Below are positions 1 through 11,371 of a stretch of 64,000 bases of DNA, in pieces. The DNA comes from Selaginella tamariscina (taxonomy: Eukaryota > Streptophyta > Lycopodiopsida > Selaginellales > Selaginellaceae). Where the stretch lies: contig PUQB01000215.1 in assembly GCA_003024785.1 (NCBI GenBank), positions 143,501 through 207,500 of the forward strand, in the 5' to 3' direction. Under the pieces are notes generated by a model, which saw nothing but the letters and a program-made list of their open reading frames with translations, did no database searches and was not told the origin of the DNA. The stretch's first letter is position 1; each line of letters opens with the position of its first letter. A program made the position numbers and the translations under genes.

Positions 1-84
1 CCTAGATATAAGTGAACGAGAAAACATTGAATTTGTCAACTAAATATTAAGAAGAAATCTGTACCTATATCATGTAATCTCTCT

Positions 85-415
85 GGAACGCCCTAATCGC
101 TCGGAAATCTATGATCTTGAAGCGGATTCACCGCGATTAGACGAATGCGACTATGAAATCGAGGATCTTGAGCAAGATCGAGCAAGAACTAGCTGTCGCT
201 CAGTCCTAGATCGCTCAGAAATCTGTTTAATGATTTTGAAGCGTATTTGATAATGTGACTATGAAATCAATCAAGAACTAGCTAGATTCTGCGATTTTGA
301 GACAGAAATCGCTTCGGAAAGCCCTGGTTTGCTCAGAAATCTGTGAAACACGAGGATATTAAGCGTATACACGAATGCAACTACGAAATGAATGATATTG
401 AGCAAGAACTACAGA
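85..415. repeat. Degenerate ~120-bp tandem repeat, three copies
   Basis: Three diverged copies can be followed by eye, beginning near 91, 201 and 320. Each has the order CGCTC(A/G)GAAATCT, then TTGAAGCG or TTAAGCG, then GACTATGAAATC (or AACTACGAAATG), then AGCAAGAACTA. The spacing is about 110-120 bp. No open frame runs through it. The rest of 1-1082 is AT-rich spacer in which I see no gene. Confidence 0.7.
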
Positions 416-1082
416 TTTCAATGATCTTACCAGATGTACGAAGCTTGCACCGCACTTCCCGCGTTAGATAGTCCGCATTGCGCAGCGCCTGCTAAGAGAC
501 CCTGAAACCCTGGGAAGTCAAAAACAGAGCAGAGTAAGAATCGGACGGCCCGGATCTGCTCTGTACAATCTAGCCATTGGATTTTTAAAACGTAAACGTA
601 TGGAAGGTGGCGTATGGACCGTATAATTTGTACTCATGTCCAGTCAGATGATTTTTGGAATATAAATTTTTATCGTTTTCGAAAGGATTCTAGCCTATTA
701 ATCTAATTATAAATAAATGAATTTATTTCATTATATTTAAAAGATATTTCTTTTAGCAATATACATATAAACTTGGGAAGTAAAGACACGTGGCTATTCA
801 ATTACAACAAACTTTGTCAATATTGATGGGACGTGCACGACAAGTATACGACGGACTTGTTACATAAATACTCCCACTAAACTAGTATATATTCCTACCT
901 AATGAATCTTCTAAAACTAAACTTGATTATGCTATTTTAGTAGCATGCGTGTTAATTTAATAACAGTATACTTGAATCGATTTATTATTATTATTATGAC
1001 ATAGCCTTAATATATTTTCTACTATTTCACTTATTTACATATTGAAGTTTCACTTACGTGAATGTAAAAGTTGAACATTAAA

Positions 1083-1255
1083 CTAAACCAATGGAGATGG
1101 CGGGTACGAATCCCGTGGACCGTAAGTCTTTGGCTTCCAAAGCTTCCACATCCAATCATGGCTTGCCGTAACCAAAAACTCAGCAGTCGGTGACCATGCC
1201 ACGTCAAACACATGATCACTGTGCGAACTGCAATAAAAAAAGACACCTATACATA

Positions 1256-1305
<50 letters not shown>

Positions 1306-2021
1306 GTGAATACCTTAAGATATGCAGGCATTCAAACGTGGAAGTATCAAAGAGGCGTACGGTGGTGTCTCCTGAAGTTGTAGCAAGCAATCTTCCGTAC
1401 GGGGAGAATACAACCCTCTTAACCTCCCCAGAGTGCTCTTGTAACACAGCTAGAGGTGTACACATTCGCAAATCCCATATCCGGCATGTCTTATCATCAC
1501 TCCCAGTAGCCAAAAGCCATCCTAAATCAAACACACATACGTGTGTGTGAGTGAGTGAGAGAGAGATAGTACAGTATACATTTGTAGATGTATCAAGACA
1601 ATATAGAAATGTCACATAATATCTGCATACATATGTGTGAAATGTATTATGACTGACCTGAGTCGTCTATATCCACTCCTATGACATCCTCAACGTGGCC
1701 ACGGAGAGTTTGGACATCCTTGTTTAATCGAGGATCCCAAAGCTTAGCAGTATAATCGAATGAAGCTGTTGCAACTAAATGACCACATGGTTGGAAGCAT
1801 ACTCCATAAACTGTGTTTCGATGACCCTACTTGTACATGTATGTATATACAGCATATGAGTGAATACTTAAGAATATATAATCGCTCTGATTAACTAGAC
1901 ACCTTCAATGTTGTAATCGAAATTCCACTCTCTGCATCCCATATCATACAAGTGCATCGTCAGATGCAGTAGCCAGTAAGTTGGTTCCACGCTTGAACGA
2001 CAGTCCGTTAACCTGTTATGG

Positions 2022-2065
<44 letters not shown>

Positions 2066-2719
2066 AAGAGAGAGGCATATATGCACGCCCACATACATAC
2101 TATATGTGTATGGACATAACAAGATATACGCCTCAATAGACATGCATATATTCTGTTATGAGAGTTCTGATAGCATAAACGAAAATAATATAGAAATGAA
2201 TACCTCTCTCTCTAAACAGGCGTGTGTGTTTGCATAAACATGTACCTCGTCTTTGTGACCCTCGAGAATAATGACACATTCTCCAGTATCCGTGTTCCAG
2301 AGTCTACAAGTATGGTCCGAGCTAACCGTGCCCACAATATCCCGCTTCACAGGTGAAAACTCCACCCCATAAAGTCCCAGTAAGTGTCCCGACAACACCC
2401 CAACTTCCTGTATATAACTACTATTAATAGTTTTGCATACAATATATAACCATAAAACTATATCAAATTGTTAAACTATGCATATCACATATACTATTAT
2501 ATGCACACTACATACCTCTTCGAGGTGCACGTCGTATATCCGGCAGAAGTGATCCCAAGATGCTGTAGCTACCAAGTTACCAGACGGATTTACTGCGATA
2601 CCATGCACAGGAGCAGAATGTGTGGCAAATTTACCAGCAAGCTCCCAACCTGTTGCATTTAACCTTTCTTCAACCTTTGCCGGTGGCCTTCCAAGCCTAG
2701 ACAAACGGCTAGACATTAT

Positions 2720-2752
<33 letters not shown>

Positions 2753-2764
2753 TATAATATATAT

Positions 2765-2811
<47 letters not shown>

Positions 2812-3848
2812 AATTGTTAACAATAACCATCAGTCATGTATGATCTTACGATGCATTGTAATAAAGAAAGTGAAATATAGTACCTTGTCCTGGACGAGAT
2901 TTCGAGCTCCATATAAGGAGAATATTCACCATCGAGAGGGGGCTGTTCGTTGTGATTGGGCAACCGCAACTCATCCCAAGAGCCGTTCTTGAGGAATTTA
3001 TTCTCATCATACAGGCTTAAAAGCTGTTCTTGAAGTTTCTGCTTTGATTTCTCTAGTTCGGCCACCTAGTAAATAATAATTAGTAATTTATATGCTTCTG
3101 CAAAATATAAGCATACACATTCTGTGTTTATGTCTGTTTCATTACCTTGTGTATATAAGCATACACAAATACATGTGTGTATATACATACATTGTCTGCA
3201 TGTGTATAACTAATATATGCTACCTGAAACTTGAGCCTGGCACGCTCTACCATCGCCTGCTGCCATCTTTCAGCAACTTTCCCAAGTACAAACTTCACCT
3301 GCACTAATTAATTTATGATAATCAATTTGTTTCATACTTATAAGTAATGAGTGATATATGTGCGTCTCTGTATGCAAATGTAGCATCCCACGAACCAATA
3401 CATACCTGGTATTTTATATATGAGCTAGTTCTTTGTATGTATTACATATATGTATGCACAATCATAATGAGATTGTATTAAACTACAATACCTGTAGATA
3501 TTATATGTATATATTCCGGTTACTGACCTGGACATCGTCTTCTTCAGGGAAATGCAAATGCTTGTGAAGGGGATGCGATTCCTTGTTCCTATGCTGCTGT
3601 GAGCGAGAATCGATGCTTGAGGTATCCGACAGATTATCCGATGAGGGTATTTGGAGGCCAGCATCCTGATCGTATAGAGAGATTAGCGAGGAGATATCGC
3701 CAACATAAGCTCTGCAAACAGGACAGGCAGCCTCGTTGCGGAACCAGATTGTTGCACAGGATTGGCAGAAGACATGGCCGCACTGTGTGATTCTTGCCTG
3801 CTCGCCCGACGAGGCGCTCTCGAAGCAGATCTTGCAAGTCAGACCCAT
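1083..3848 (-). CDS. RING - coiled coil - WD40 repeat protein (putative E3 ubiquitin ligase), one frame break
   Basis: Nine exons with GT-AG borders and matching phases: 3848-3528, 3298-3224, 3065-2884, 2696-2516, 2407-2246, 2012-1903, 1826-1658, 1521-1314, 1227-1083; about 517 aa. Residues 1-45 form a C3HC4 RING (Cys5, Cys8, Cys23, His25, Cys28, Cys31, Cys42, Cys45). A short helical coiled coil follows (exons 2-3), then about seven WD40 blades (exons 4-9; TASWDHFCRIYD, SSDHTCRLWN, TASFDYTAKLWD, SDDKTCRIWD, SHDWMWKLWK). The start is the first ATG in frame with the RING. RING-coil-WD40 is the plan of COP1 and RFWD3-type ligases, but the RING and blade sequences are not COP1; I do not recognise the exact ortholog. 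A ligase role with the propeller binding substrate is inferred from the architecture. Exon 6 is one base short near 1948 (in-frame TGA at 1944-1946); restoring one base keeps all downstream phases. Confidence 0.8.
1228..1313 (-). repeat. 86-bp intron made largely of a (CT)n(CA)n microsatellite
   Basis: The last intron of the RING-WD40 gene is almost entirely a compound microsatellite. On the coding strand it reads GTATTCACAC, a long CT run, a CA run, then TTTTTTTATTGCAG. The CT run doubles as the polypyrimidine tract. The preceding intron (1522-1657) also holds a TG/GAGT/GA tract. Confidence 0.75.
2022..2812. repeat. (AT)n microsatellites in introns of the RING-WD40 gene
   Basis: Pure AT runs occur at about 2025-2063 and 2743-2812, each inside an intron and near splice sites. 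The second is preceded by a CATA tetranucleotide run (about 2720-2742). Confidence 0.85.
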
Positions 3849-4539
3849 GCATCAGCTACATTCCAAGAACATGTGGAAGAATGAAGAACCCTAAAAACAG
3901 AGGGTGTTAAAGAGATGCTACCTAAAATGATAATTCTTAATGATGTCTAAATATTAATTATATTCTTTAGAGAGATTTAATATTATTTAAAGAGAGAGTA
4001 TAAAAGCAACAAGAGCGAAAGAAAAAAATTAGTATAAAAGAAAGTGTCACACCAATAAATTCATTATGACTTTGAAGGGCTGGTGCAAAGTGGTGCAACA
4101 TCCATCTATGCTTAGGGTTTGCAAGGTCCCATGACAAGTGGTTTATTTTTTATCCTCGTTTACACTCCACCAACTCACACAGCGACTAAATAGAACCCCA
4201 ACGCCGAGTATGCTTTTATCTTCGTGGACAACCCAAACCACAATGATGAATTAAATTTCGAACTCGATCCTACTATGCAAGAAAGTAGCAACAACGAGCT
4301 GTACCGCATGTTTGTATTGGCGATTGCTTAGTAGCAATATATTATTTTACATGCGGTAGGGCAATCAGCCAATGTGAGACTTTGGATCCACACAAGTCGT
4401 ACGAGGAGGAAAGGAAAGAGTGGGTAAGAGGAGAGATCAAGCATAGATTTGGCTTTTTCCTGGGACTCAAACCCCATTTTGAGCCTTTTACCCATGTGAT
4501 CGTTATCAGATATTATTTTATACTTTGCCAGATAAATAT
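3849..4539. other. Spacer upstream of the RING-WD40 gene
   Basis: No open frame of note. It holds the 5' flank and presumably the promoter of the minus-strand RING-WD40 gene. I see no clear TATA box or element that I would name. 4310-4510 is less AT-rich than its surroundings and may be an old repeat remnant. Confidence 0.4.
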
Positions 4540-4925
4540 CTCATTAGATTAAAAAAAAAAAACTTCATATTTTTAACCAAATATTGAATCATACTTTAAG
4601 AAGAAAAAAACCCATCTTCTTCAGCAATCTTAATAATTCATATCGTACTTTTACGGATATTGACCCGAACTCCATTAAACCTTAAAGTCAAAAAAAAAAT
4701 CTTACTTTTTAATATTTGAGAGGAACGAAGATGCATAATTTATATGTTTTATAAGTACTCACATTTGTAACTATGATGCAAAATTAAGAAATTGAATTTT
4801 GAGTAACTATATTTAATTTTAAAATGAAATTAATATTAAAAATCAACACCAACTTTTAAATCCCATTGAACTCTTCAAGGTGGCACATGCACTGAAACTT
4901 CCTCTTAAATGTTTATGCATTGTGA
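4540..4925 (+). repeat. Diverged repeat, copy 1 (second copy at 16480-16910)
   Basis: This stretch aligns by eye with 16480-16910 in the same direction. Shared landmarks in order are AACTTCATAT, ATATTGAATCATAC, CCATCTTCTT, TCTTACTTTTT, AACTATGATGCAA/AACCATGATGCAA, ATCAACACC/ATCAATACC and GTACATGCACT/GCACATGCACT. It is non-coding. Confidence 0.65.
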
Positions 4926-5046
4926 ACATTCTTAACATAAATCACACTTGATCAAAAGCTTTAACTATTGATTTCCATAATGCAAACAATGTTATAGGTT
5001 TCAAGCTTAAAGAGTTGGTAAAGAAAATGCACAAGTGTGCATTGAA

Positions 5047-5128
5047 TGCATTCACTATGCAAGTCCTTTTATACAATAAATAAAAAATGCATTCACTATG
5101 CAAGTCCTTTTATACAATAAATAAAAAA
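5047..5128 (+). repeat. 41-bp perfect tandem duplication
   Basis: A 41-bp unit beginning TGCATTCACTATGCAAG and ending in AAATAAAAAA occurs twice head to tail (5047-5087 and 5088-5128). The copies look identical, so the duplication is recent. Confidence 0.9.
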
Positions 5129-5399
5129 TGTACACATATGTTTCCAACATTTATGTTTTTAATAGATCACACCAACCTCAAAACTACACTGATAAGAATG
5201 TAGTATTAAATTCCCCTATTATCATAAGCTATTATTTGTCTTTCCTTCTCATGATCCCACATGAGACAACTTCATAATTGAGTTTGCCAAGCTAATTAAC
5301 TTAAACACAGGGTGCGTGCTTATACTTAACTAAGGTTTGATGTTGTACTTGTTCAAATTAATAAACTTAAACTCAAACTATTTCATCTTATGTTATTTG

Positions 5400-5795
5400 T
5401 GTCAAGCCACGATTCAAGAGTAATGAAGCTTGACTCAAGAGTAGAACAGGAACTAGGAACAAGACAAAAACAAAAGGCAAGAAACAAGATAAGAACAAGA
5501 CAAAAATAATCATAAAATGATTGGTATTGATAGTAACTGATTGTACAACAATTGGGTTAAAGCTTTTATATTCAACAATTCCAAGAGTTAATCTAGGCAT
5601 GAGCTAAAAATATACTTCAAGAACTAATTTAGTCATGAGCTAAAAATAATGTCCCTTATCATGTAGATATATCCTGTAAGCATATCTTATAAGTATATTC
5701 TGTAGGCATATCCTGTAAGCATATCTTATATCTCGTATTATGTATCCTATATCATGTATCGGGTCGTGACAACACCTCCTCCCTAAGGACGAGGG
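5400..5795 (-). mobile_element. LTR and polypurine-tract fragment of the chromodomain gypsy family
   Basis: 5400-5771 matches the LTR of the full element at 6724-13318. It starts TGTCAAGCCACGA, ends GGGT(C/T)GTGACA and has the same run of TATCCTGTA-like repeats before its end. It is 372 bp against 672 bp and lacks the 25-bp minisatellite. The next ~24 bp (CACCTCCTCCCTAAGGACGAG) are the internal end with the polypurine tract seen at 7396-7415. The remainder is missing, so this is a truncated relic. Confidence 0.8.
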
Positions 5796-5799
5796 TTCG

Positions 5800-6723
5800 G
5801 GGCTTCTATTTAATTAGGTATCTGAGTCAGACTCTTGGGGTCATTTTGGAAGACTTAGTGTTACTCACATAAGGAATTGATGTCGGAAGGCCACTTGGTG
5901 GCCACGTGTTGCCATGTGTTAGCCCTCCGAGTTAAAACTCTAACACCCACACACCTACACACCCACACATGCACACAAAACACAATAACTTATTAAAGAT
6001 TACAATAAAACAATGAAAGAATATATTATTTAGGGTTAATATATTATATATTATTGATTTTAGGATTTAAGGTATATTCTTAGGGTTTCAAGGCGGCGGA
6101 AGATTTGAGATTGATGGCACCATTAGACCATAAATCTACTCTCACAAGAAAGCAAGAAGGCGTGGTGGTGCAAGAAGGTGCAGTGGTGCAAAGTTTGAAG
6201 GCAGCAATGCAGCAAGGTTAAATCTCTTTCTCTCACGCACACTCCTGCACACTCCTGTACACGCACACACCTATCTATTTCTTACACACACACAACTATA
6301 TGTGTATGTACATGTATATTTATTATATATAATTACTTTATCTCTCTCTCTCAGACACACTCTTAAATGTATATGTATATGTGTATTTGTATATATGTAA
6401 TTTCTTTCTCTTTCTCTTTCTCACATGCACACCTATATGTATACGTACATGTGCATTTGTATATATATAAGTTCTTTGTCTCTCTGTCACACACACACAA
6501 CTGTATGTATATACTGTATTTATAAGTTCTTTATTTTTCTTTATGTCACACACACACACATGCTTGAGGCAGGGAAGTGACAACGGAATTAATCCCGCCA
6601 CCCTTCCCTGCCTCCTAGAATGGTGGCCTAGGGCTAATACTTAGTGAGGACACAATTGTGCACCATAAGCAAACATGAGTATTCTACCAAGCAAACTCCA
6701 CAAGACTAAGTTTGGATAACCCT
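5800..6723. repeat. Non-coding repeat family: terminal block plus left half split by the gypsy insertion
   Basis: 5815-5930 (GACTTAGTGTTACTCACATAAGG ... GGCCACGTGTT) matches 17860-17935 and, more weakly, 37870-37945. 5950-6590 is a spacer with CA/CT microsatellites and no gene. 6600-6723 (GGCCTAGGGCTAATACTTAG ... TTTGGATAACCCT) joins seamlessly to 13319 onward once the gypsy element is removed. Confidence 0.65.
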
Positions 6724-7395
6724 TGTCAAGCCACGATCCAAGAACCAGGAAGCGAGTAGAATTCTGAGAACAGGAAGGCTTGACTCAGGAACAGGACCGA
6801 GAGCAGGACAGGAACTAGGAACAGGAATAGGATGGATCCAGGAGTAGGACAGGATCAGGATAGGATCCGGGAGCAAGACAGAAAAGCGCAGGACAGGATC
6901 CAGGAACAAGATAGGAACTAGACAGGATCCAAGAGCAAGACAAGAGCGAGGCAAAGAGCAAGACAAGAGTAGGAGGCAAAGAGCAAGACAAGAGCAGGAG
7001 GCAAAGAGCAAGACAAGAGCAGGAGGCAAAGAGCAAGACAAGAGCAGGAGGCAAAGAGCAAGACAAGAGCAGGAGGCAAAGAGCAAGACGAACAAGACAA
7101 GAACAAGAATGATCGTAGAAGACTGGTGTTGATAGTAACTGATTGTACAACAATTAGGTCGGAGCTTTTATGCTCACAACTCCAAGCTAATCTAGTCATG
7201 AGCTAAGAATTGACCCTTATCCTCTAGGCATATCCTATAGCATATCCTTAGGCATATCCTGTACATATCCTATAGGAATATCCTATAGGTATATCCTGTA
7301 GGAATATCCTGCAGGCATATCCTGTAACCCGTATCCTGTATCCTGCATCCTGTATCCTGTATCCGGAATCCTGTATCCTGTATCGGGTTGTGACA
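6724..7395 (-). repeat. 3' LTR of the chromodomain gypsy element
   Basis: 672 bp, window-left LTR of a minus-strand element. It contains a 25-bp minisatellite (6931-7090) and a block of TATCCTGTAGG-like repeats (7210-7385) next to its end. Confidence 0.88.
6931..7090 (-). repeat. 25-bp minisatellite inside the LTR, about six units
   Basis: Unit GAGCAAGACAAGAGCAGGAG plus GCAAA, repeated about six times. The later units are identical and the first two slightly diverged. The other LTR has about one unit near 12835-12860, so the array grew after, or was lost since, insertion. Frames across it give low-complexity SCLALCLLL-like peptides that are not genes. Confidence 0.9.
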
Positions 7396-7406
7396 GCACC
7401 TCCTCC

Positions 7407-10400
7407 CTAAGGACGAGTTCCACGAGTCTTAGGACCTGGTTTAGCAGGATAATGCCGATGGAAGGCAGCAACTTTGGAAGAAGCATGGAGTAAGTTGGAT
7501 GCAGGTTCCCAAGTGCGATCGGTAGGCAAATAACCTTTCCAATCCACCAAGTATTGAAGTTGGCGGCGATGAAGACGAGAATCAAGGATGGCTGCAACTT
7601 CGTACTCAGGTTCACCAGCAATGACCACAGGAGGGGGAGGAGAAGAAGCACGACCAGGAAGAGAAGAAGGATGATACGGCTCCAACAAGGAGGTGTGAAA
7701 CACAGGATGAAGTTTCACCGTAGATGGTAACTCGAGTCGGAAAGCTACAGGATTACCTCCGCCACGATCCTGTAAGGGCCCAATCGTTGAAAATCCAACT
7801 TAGAAGAAGGCCTGTTGGTGCGAATGTGTCGACGAAGAAGCCACACGAGATCACCAATCTTGTATGCAGGTGCCGGCTGATGATGGCATCAGCATGATGC
7901 TTGTACCGTTCCTGTGCCTGCTGAAGATGAACCGGAGATCATCCTGTACCTGACGAAGATGCTGGAGACGATCCTGTACTGCAGGAGCGGAAGAAGGAGA
8001 AGCAGGAGAGCAAAGTCAAAACGTGGATGGTGGCCTGTAAGAGCAAAGAAAGGTGTCTGGCCTGTAGATGCGTGAATGGAGTTGTTGTAGGCAAACTCCG
8101 CCATAGGAAGAAGGTCCAACCAATTATCCTGTTGGTAACTGATGAAGCAGCGAAGATATTGCTCCAAGGTCTGAATTGTGCGTTCTGACTGCCATCAGTT
8201 TGCGGGTGATATCCTGAAGAAAGATCCGCTTTAACCTGTAGACTCGGAGAAGTTCTCGCCAAAACTTGGACATGAATTGTGGACCTCGATCGGAAACAAT
8301 GCTCTCAGGAAGACCATGTGTCGGAAACCTTCGCGGATCACCAACTCAGCAGTTGTCTGGCCTGTAGTCTTGTTACATGGTAGGAAATGAGCCTGTTTGG
8401 TGAAACGGTCAACCACCACAAGAACTGCATCGAATCCGCGAGAAGGAGGAAGATCTGTGAGGAAATCCATAGAAATGGATCTCCAAGGAGCAGAAGGAAC
8501 AGGAAGAGGACGAAGAAGACCAGAAGGTGCATGACGAGGCATCTTCGACCTGTTGCAGGTGTCACAACTCCGTACAAACCTTTCCACAAAACCTCGCAAC
8601 CCAGGCCACCAATAGTTGCGAGTCACCAACTCAACTGTCTTGGCCACACCAAAATGTCCTGTAGCCGGGGTATCATGACAATCCTGTACCACACGAGTCC
8701 TGCAAACACCAACAGGAACGTACAGGAGACCTTCCCGGTACAGGAGTCCATCCTGTATGGTGAACAGGTTGTAGTCTGACGGGAACTGGAGGAAGAGGAC
8801 TTGCAATGTCAGGATGATGTGTGAGAACACATTCTTGCCAAGTCGTCTGTAGCCAACTGCGAACGGATGTCCTGTAGAAGTGTTGAATCTGTTGGAGCCT
8901 GATGAACCTGTAGTGCCGCAAGCCGGAATCGATCAGGACCCAACAACACTTGTCTTTGACAGTCATATGCAGGATCCTGGGACCGGTGCAAGGTAAGAGC
9001 GCCTAGACAATGCGTCCGCCTTGCCATTCCGAAAACCGGGCCTATAGACAATGATGAAATCAAAACGTGATAGGAACTCCGCCCACCTAGCCTGTCGTCG
9101 ACTGAGAACTCGAGCCGTTTGAAATACTCCAGGTTCTTGTGATCCGTAAGAACTTGTACAGGATGCGCAGCACCTTCCAGGAAATGCCGCCACTCCTCGA
9201 ACGAATCCACAATGGCCTTGAGTTCCTTGTCATGAATCTCGTAATTGATCTCCGCCGAAAGGAACTTACGAGAGTGAAAAGCTACAGGATGAAGCAACTT
9301 GTCTTCTCCAACTTGTGATAGGACGGATCCTACTGCAAAATCCGAGGTCTGCTTCAACGAAGAAAGGACGAGAAGGATCAGGATGTGCTAAAATCGGAGC
9401 TGTCGTGAAGGTGTCCTTGAGTGTTGTGAATGCATGTTCCGCCTTGTCGGACCAAGAGAAAACCTCTGTGCGCTTGGTGAGTTCCGTGAGTGGAAGTACA
9501 CGCTTGGAGAAGTCCTGTATGAACCTGTAGAAGTTTGCAAAGCCAAGGAAACATTGTACATCTCGTACAGACTTGGGCCTCTCCCACTCCACGATGGTCT
9601 TCACCTTGTGCATGTCCATGGAAACCAGCAGGAGAGACGATGTAGCCCAAGAACTCCACAGAATCCCTATCGAAAAAACACTTCTCCAACTTCGCATACA
9701 GGCCATGCTCGCGAAGCCGCTGTAGAACCAATCGTACATGCTTGTCATGTGCCGCCTGGTCCTTGGAGAAAATCAAAATGTCGTCGAGGTAGATCACCAC
9801 AAACTGGTCCAAGAAGTCACGAAAGATGTCGTTCACCATGTGTTGGAACACGGCTGGGGCATTGGTAAGGCCGAAAGGCATACCGTGTACTCGAAGTGTC
9901 CATACCTTGTACGAAAGCAGTCTTCCACTCATCGCCTGGACGAATCCGTACAAGGTTGTAGGCCCCTCGTAAGTCGATCTTCGTGAACACCTTTGCTCCT
10001 CGCAGCCGATCGAGAAGTTCCGGGATCAATGGCAACGGGTACCGATTCCGAATGGTAACTTGATTCAAACCCCTGTAGTCCACAACCAAACGTAAGCTCC
10101 CATCCTTCTTCTTGACAAAGAAGATAGGCGCTCCTGCAGGGGACTTTGAGTGACGAATGAAGCCGGATGCCAAGTTGTCCTCGATGTACTGGCGAAGAAC
10201 CTCCAACTCTGTGGGTGACAATGCGTAAATCGGTCCGAACGGTGGAGTCTTTCCTTCTGCAAGATCAATAGGACAGTCGTAGGACCTGTGAACAGGAAGA
10301 ACTGTAGCCTTGTGCTTGTCAAAAACGTCCTTAAAGTCGTGGTACTTGGATGGTAAGAAGAAGGAGGAGAAGGAGAAGGAGTAGGCGAAGGAGATTGAAA

Positions 10401-11360
10401 AACAGGAGAGTCAGACACAGGAAAGGTAGAAGAGGACGTAGGAGTTACTTAAAGGTGGAAAGGAGCAGGATCAGTGGTAAGTTCATGCATGGTAGTGGTA
10501 AGAACTCGGAGAGGAGAAGGAGGGAGCTGTGACTGAAAAAGAGGAAGGATCTTGGGGGTGGAACAGAAGCAGAGTAACAAAAGGAGGCAGGATTGGGAGA
10601 AACCTGTGTGGATGTTGACGAGTGTACAGGATTGGAAGAATCCTGTACAGAAGTCCGTGGTTGCACAGGAGTGAGGGAAGCCTGTGAGTGTGCTGACGAA
10701 CCAACAGGAGGTGGATCCTGTTGAGGAGGAACCTTCGACACTGATACAGGATTGGAAGAACCCTGTACAGGAATCCGCAAACTTACAGGAGTGGAGAGCC
10801 TGCGGATGTGCTGAGGAACTGACATGAGGTGAATCCTGTCGAGGAAGAGTCTTCAACACTGGTACAGGAACAGGCACGGTCAATCCTGTAGCTTGTACTG
10901 CCTCAGACACCAAGGATGTATCCTGCACGCAGGAAGGTACAGGATTGATCCTGGCTGCTGGAGAGGAAAACGTGAGCGTCCTAGACCTCCAGTCGATCTG
11001 CGGATTTGCAACAACGAACCATGGCATGCCAAAAATGATGGGAGTCGACCGAGTCTTGATCAAGTTGAAGGAAATCGAACAGTTGAATGCATGACTGCAA
11101 GAGAGAGGTGTGGTAGCGTGGGTAACTGCGCCAGAAGCAATCAAACGACCATCGGCCACCTCTACAGGAACTGCACGCTTCAACTTCACCACCGGAATGC
11201 CATGCTGAGCTGCAAAAGTGTCATCCATGAAACATGCATTTGCACCAGTGTCTAACAGGGCAAACTCCTTGAGCTCTCGGTTATTGAGGCGAATGTGTAC
11301 AGGAAACTTGAGTGATGGAATGGTATGAGCAGCACCAATGGAGCCTGCACCTACGTCCAA
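7407..11360 (-). pseudogene. pol: gypsy/chromovirus Pol (protease, RT, RNase H, integrase, chromodomain), frameshifted
   Basis: Reading leftwards: retropepsin motif LLDTGANACF (about 11250); RT with [19 protein letters not shown] and the catalytic YLDD (9780-9791); RNase H (DHKNLEYF, about 9130); integrase zinc finger ending CDTCNRSK (about 8550) followed by the core start SMDFLTDLPP; GPxF-like tail; and a C-terminal chromodomain (YLVDWKGYLPTDRTWEP, 7407-7718). The stop at 7407-7409 lies directly against the polypurine tract. The frame is broken at several points (near 9900, 9370, 8820, 8250, 7900), so no intact polyprotein can be made. Known function: reverse transcription and integration, with the chromodomain steering insertion to heterochromatin. 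Confidence 0.88.
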
Positions 11361-11371
11361 CTTCGCGGCTC

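Noticed and set aside
4310-4510. Possible LTR or MITE remnant (GGGACTCAAACCCCATTTTGAGCC)
   Set aside because: Only one copy seen, with no inverted ends or target duplication.
6706-7199. Long minus-strand frames rich in SCLALCLLL
   Set aside because: They are translations of the 25-bp minisatellite and low-complexity LTR sequence, not genes.
9315-10532. Plus-strand frames of 60-144 codons
   Set aside because: Antisense shadows of the gypsy RT and Gag-Pol regions.
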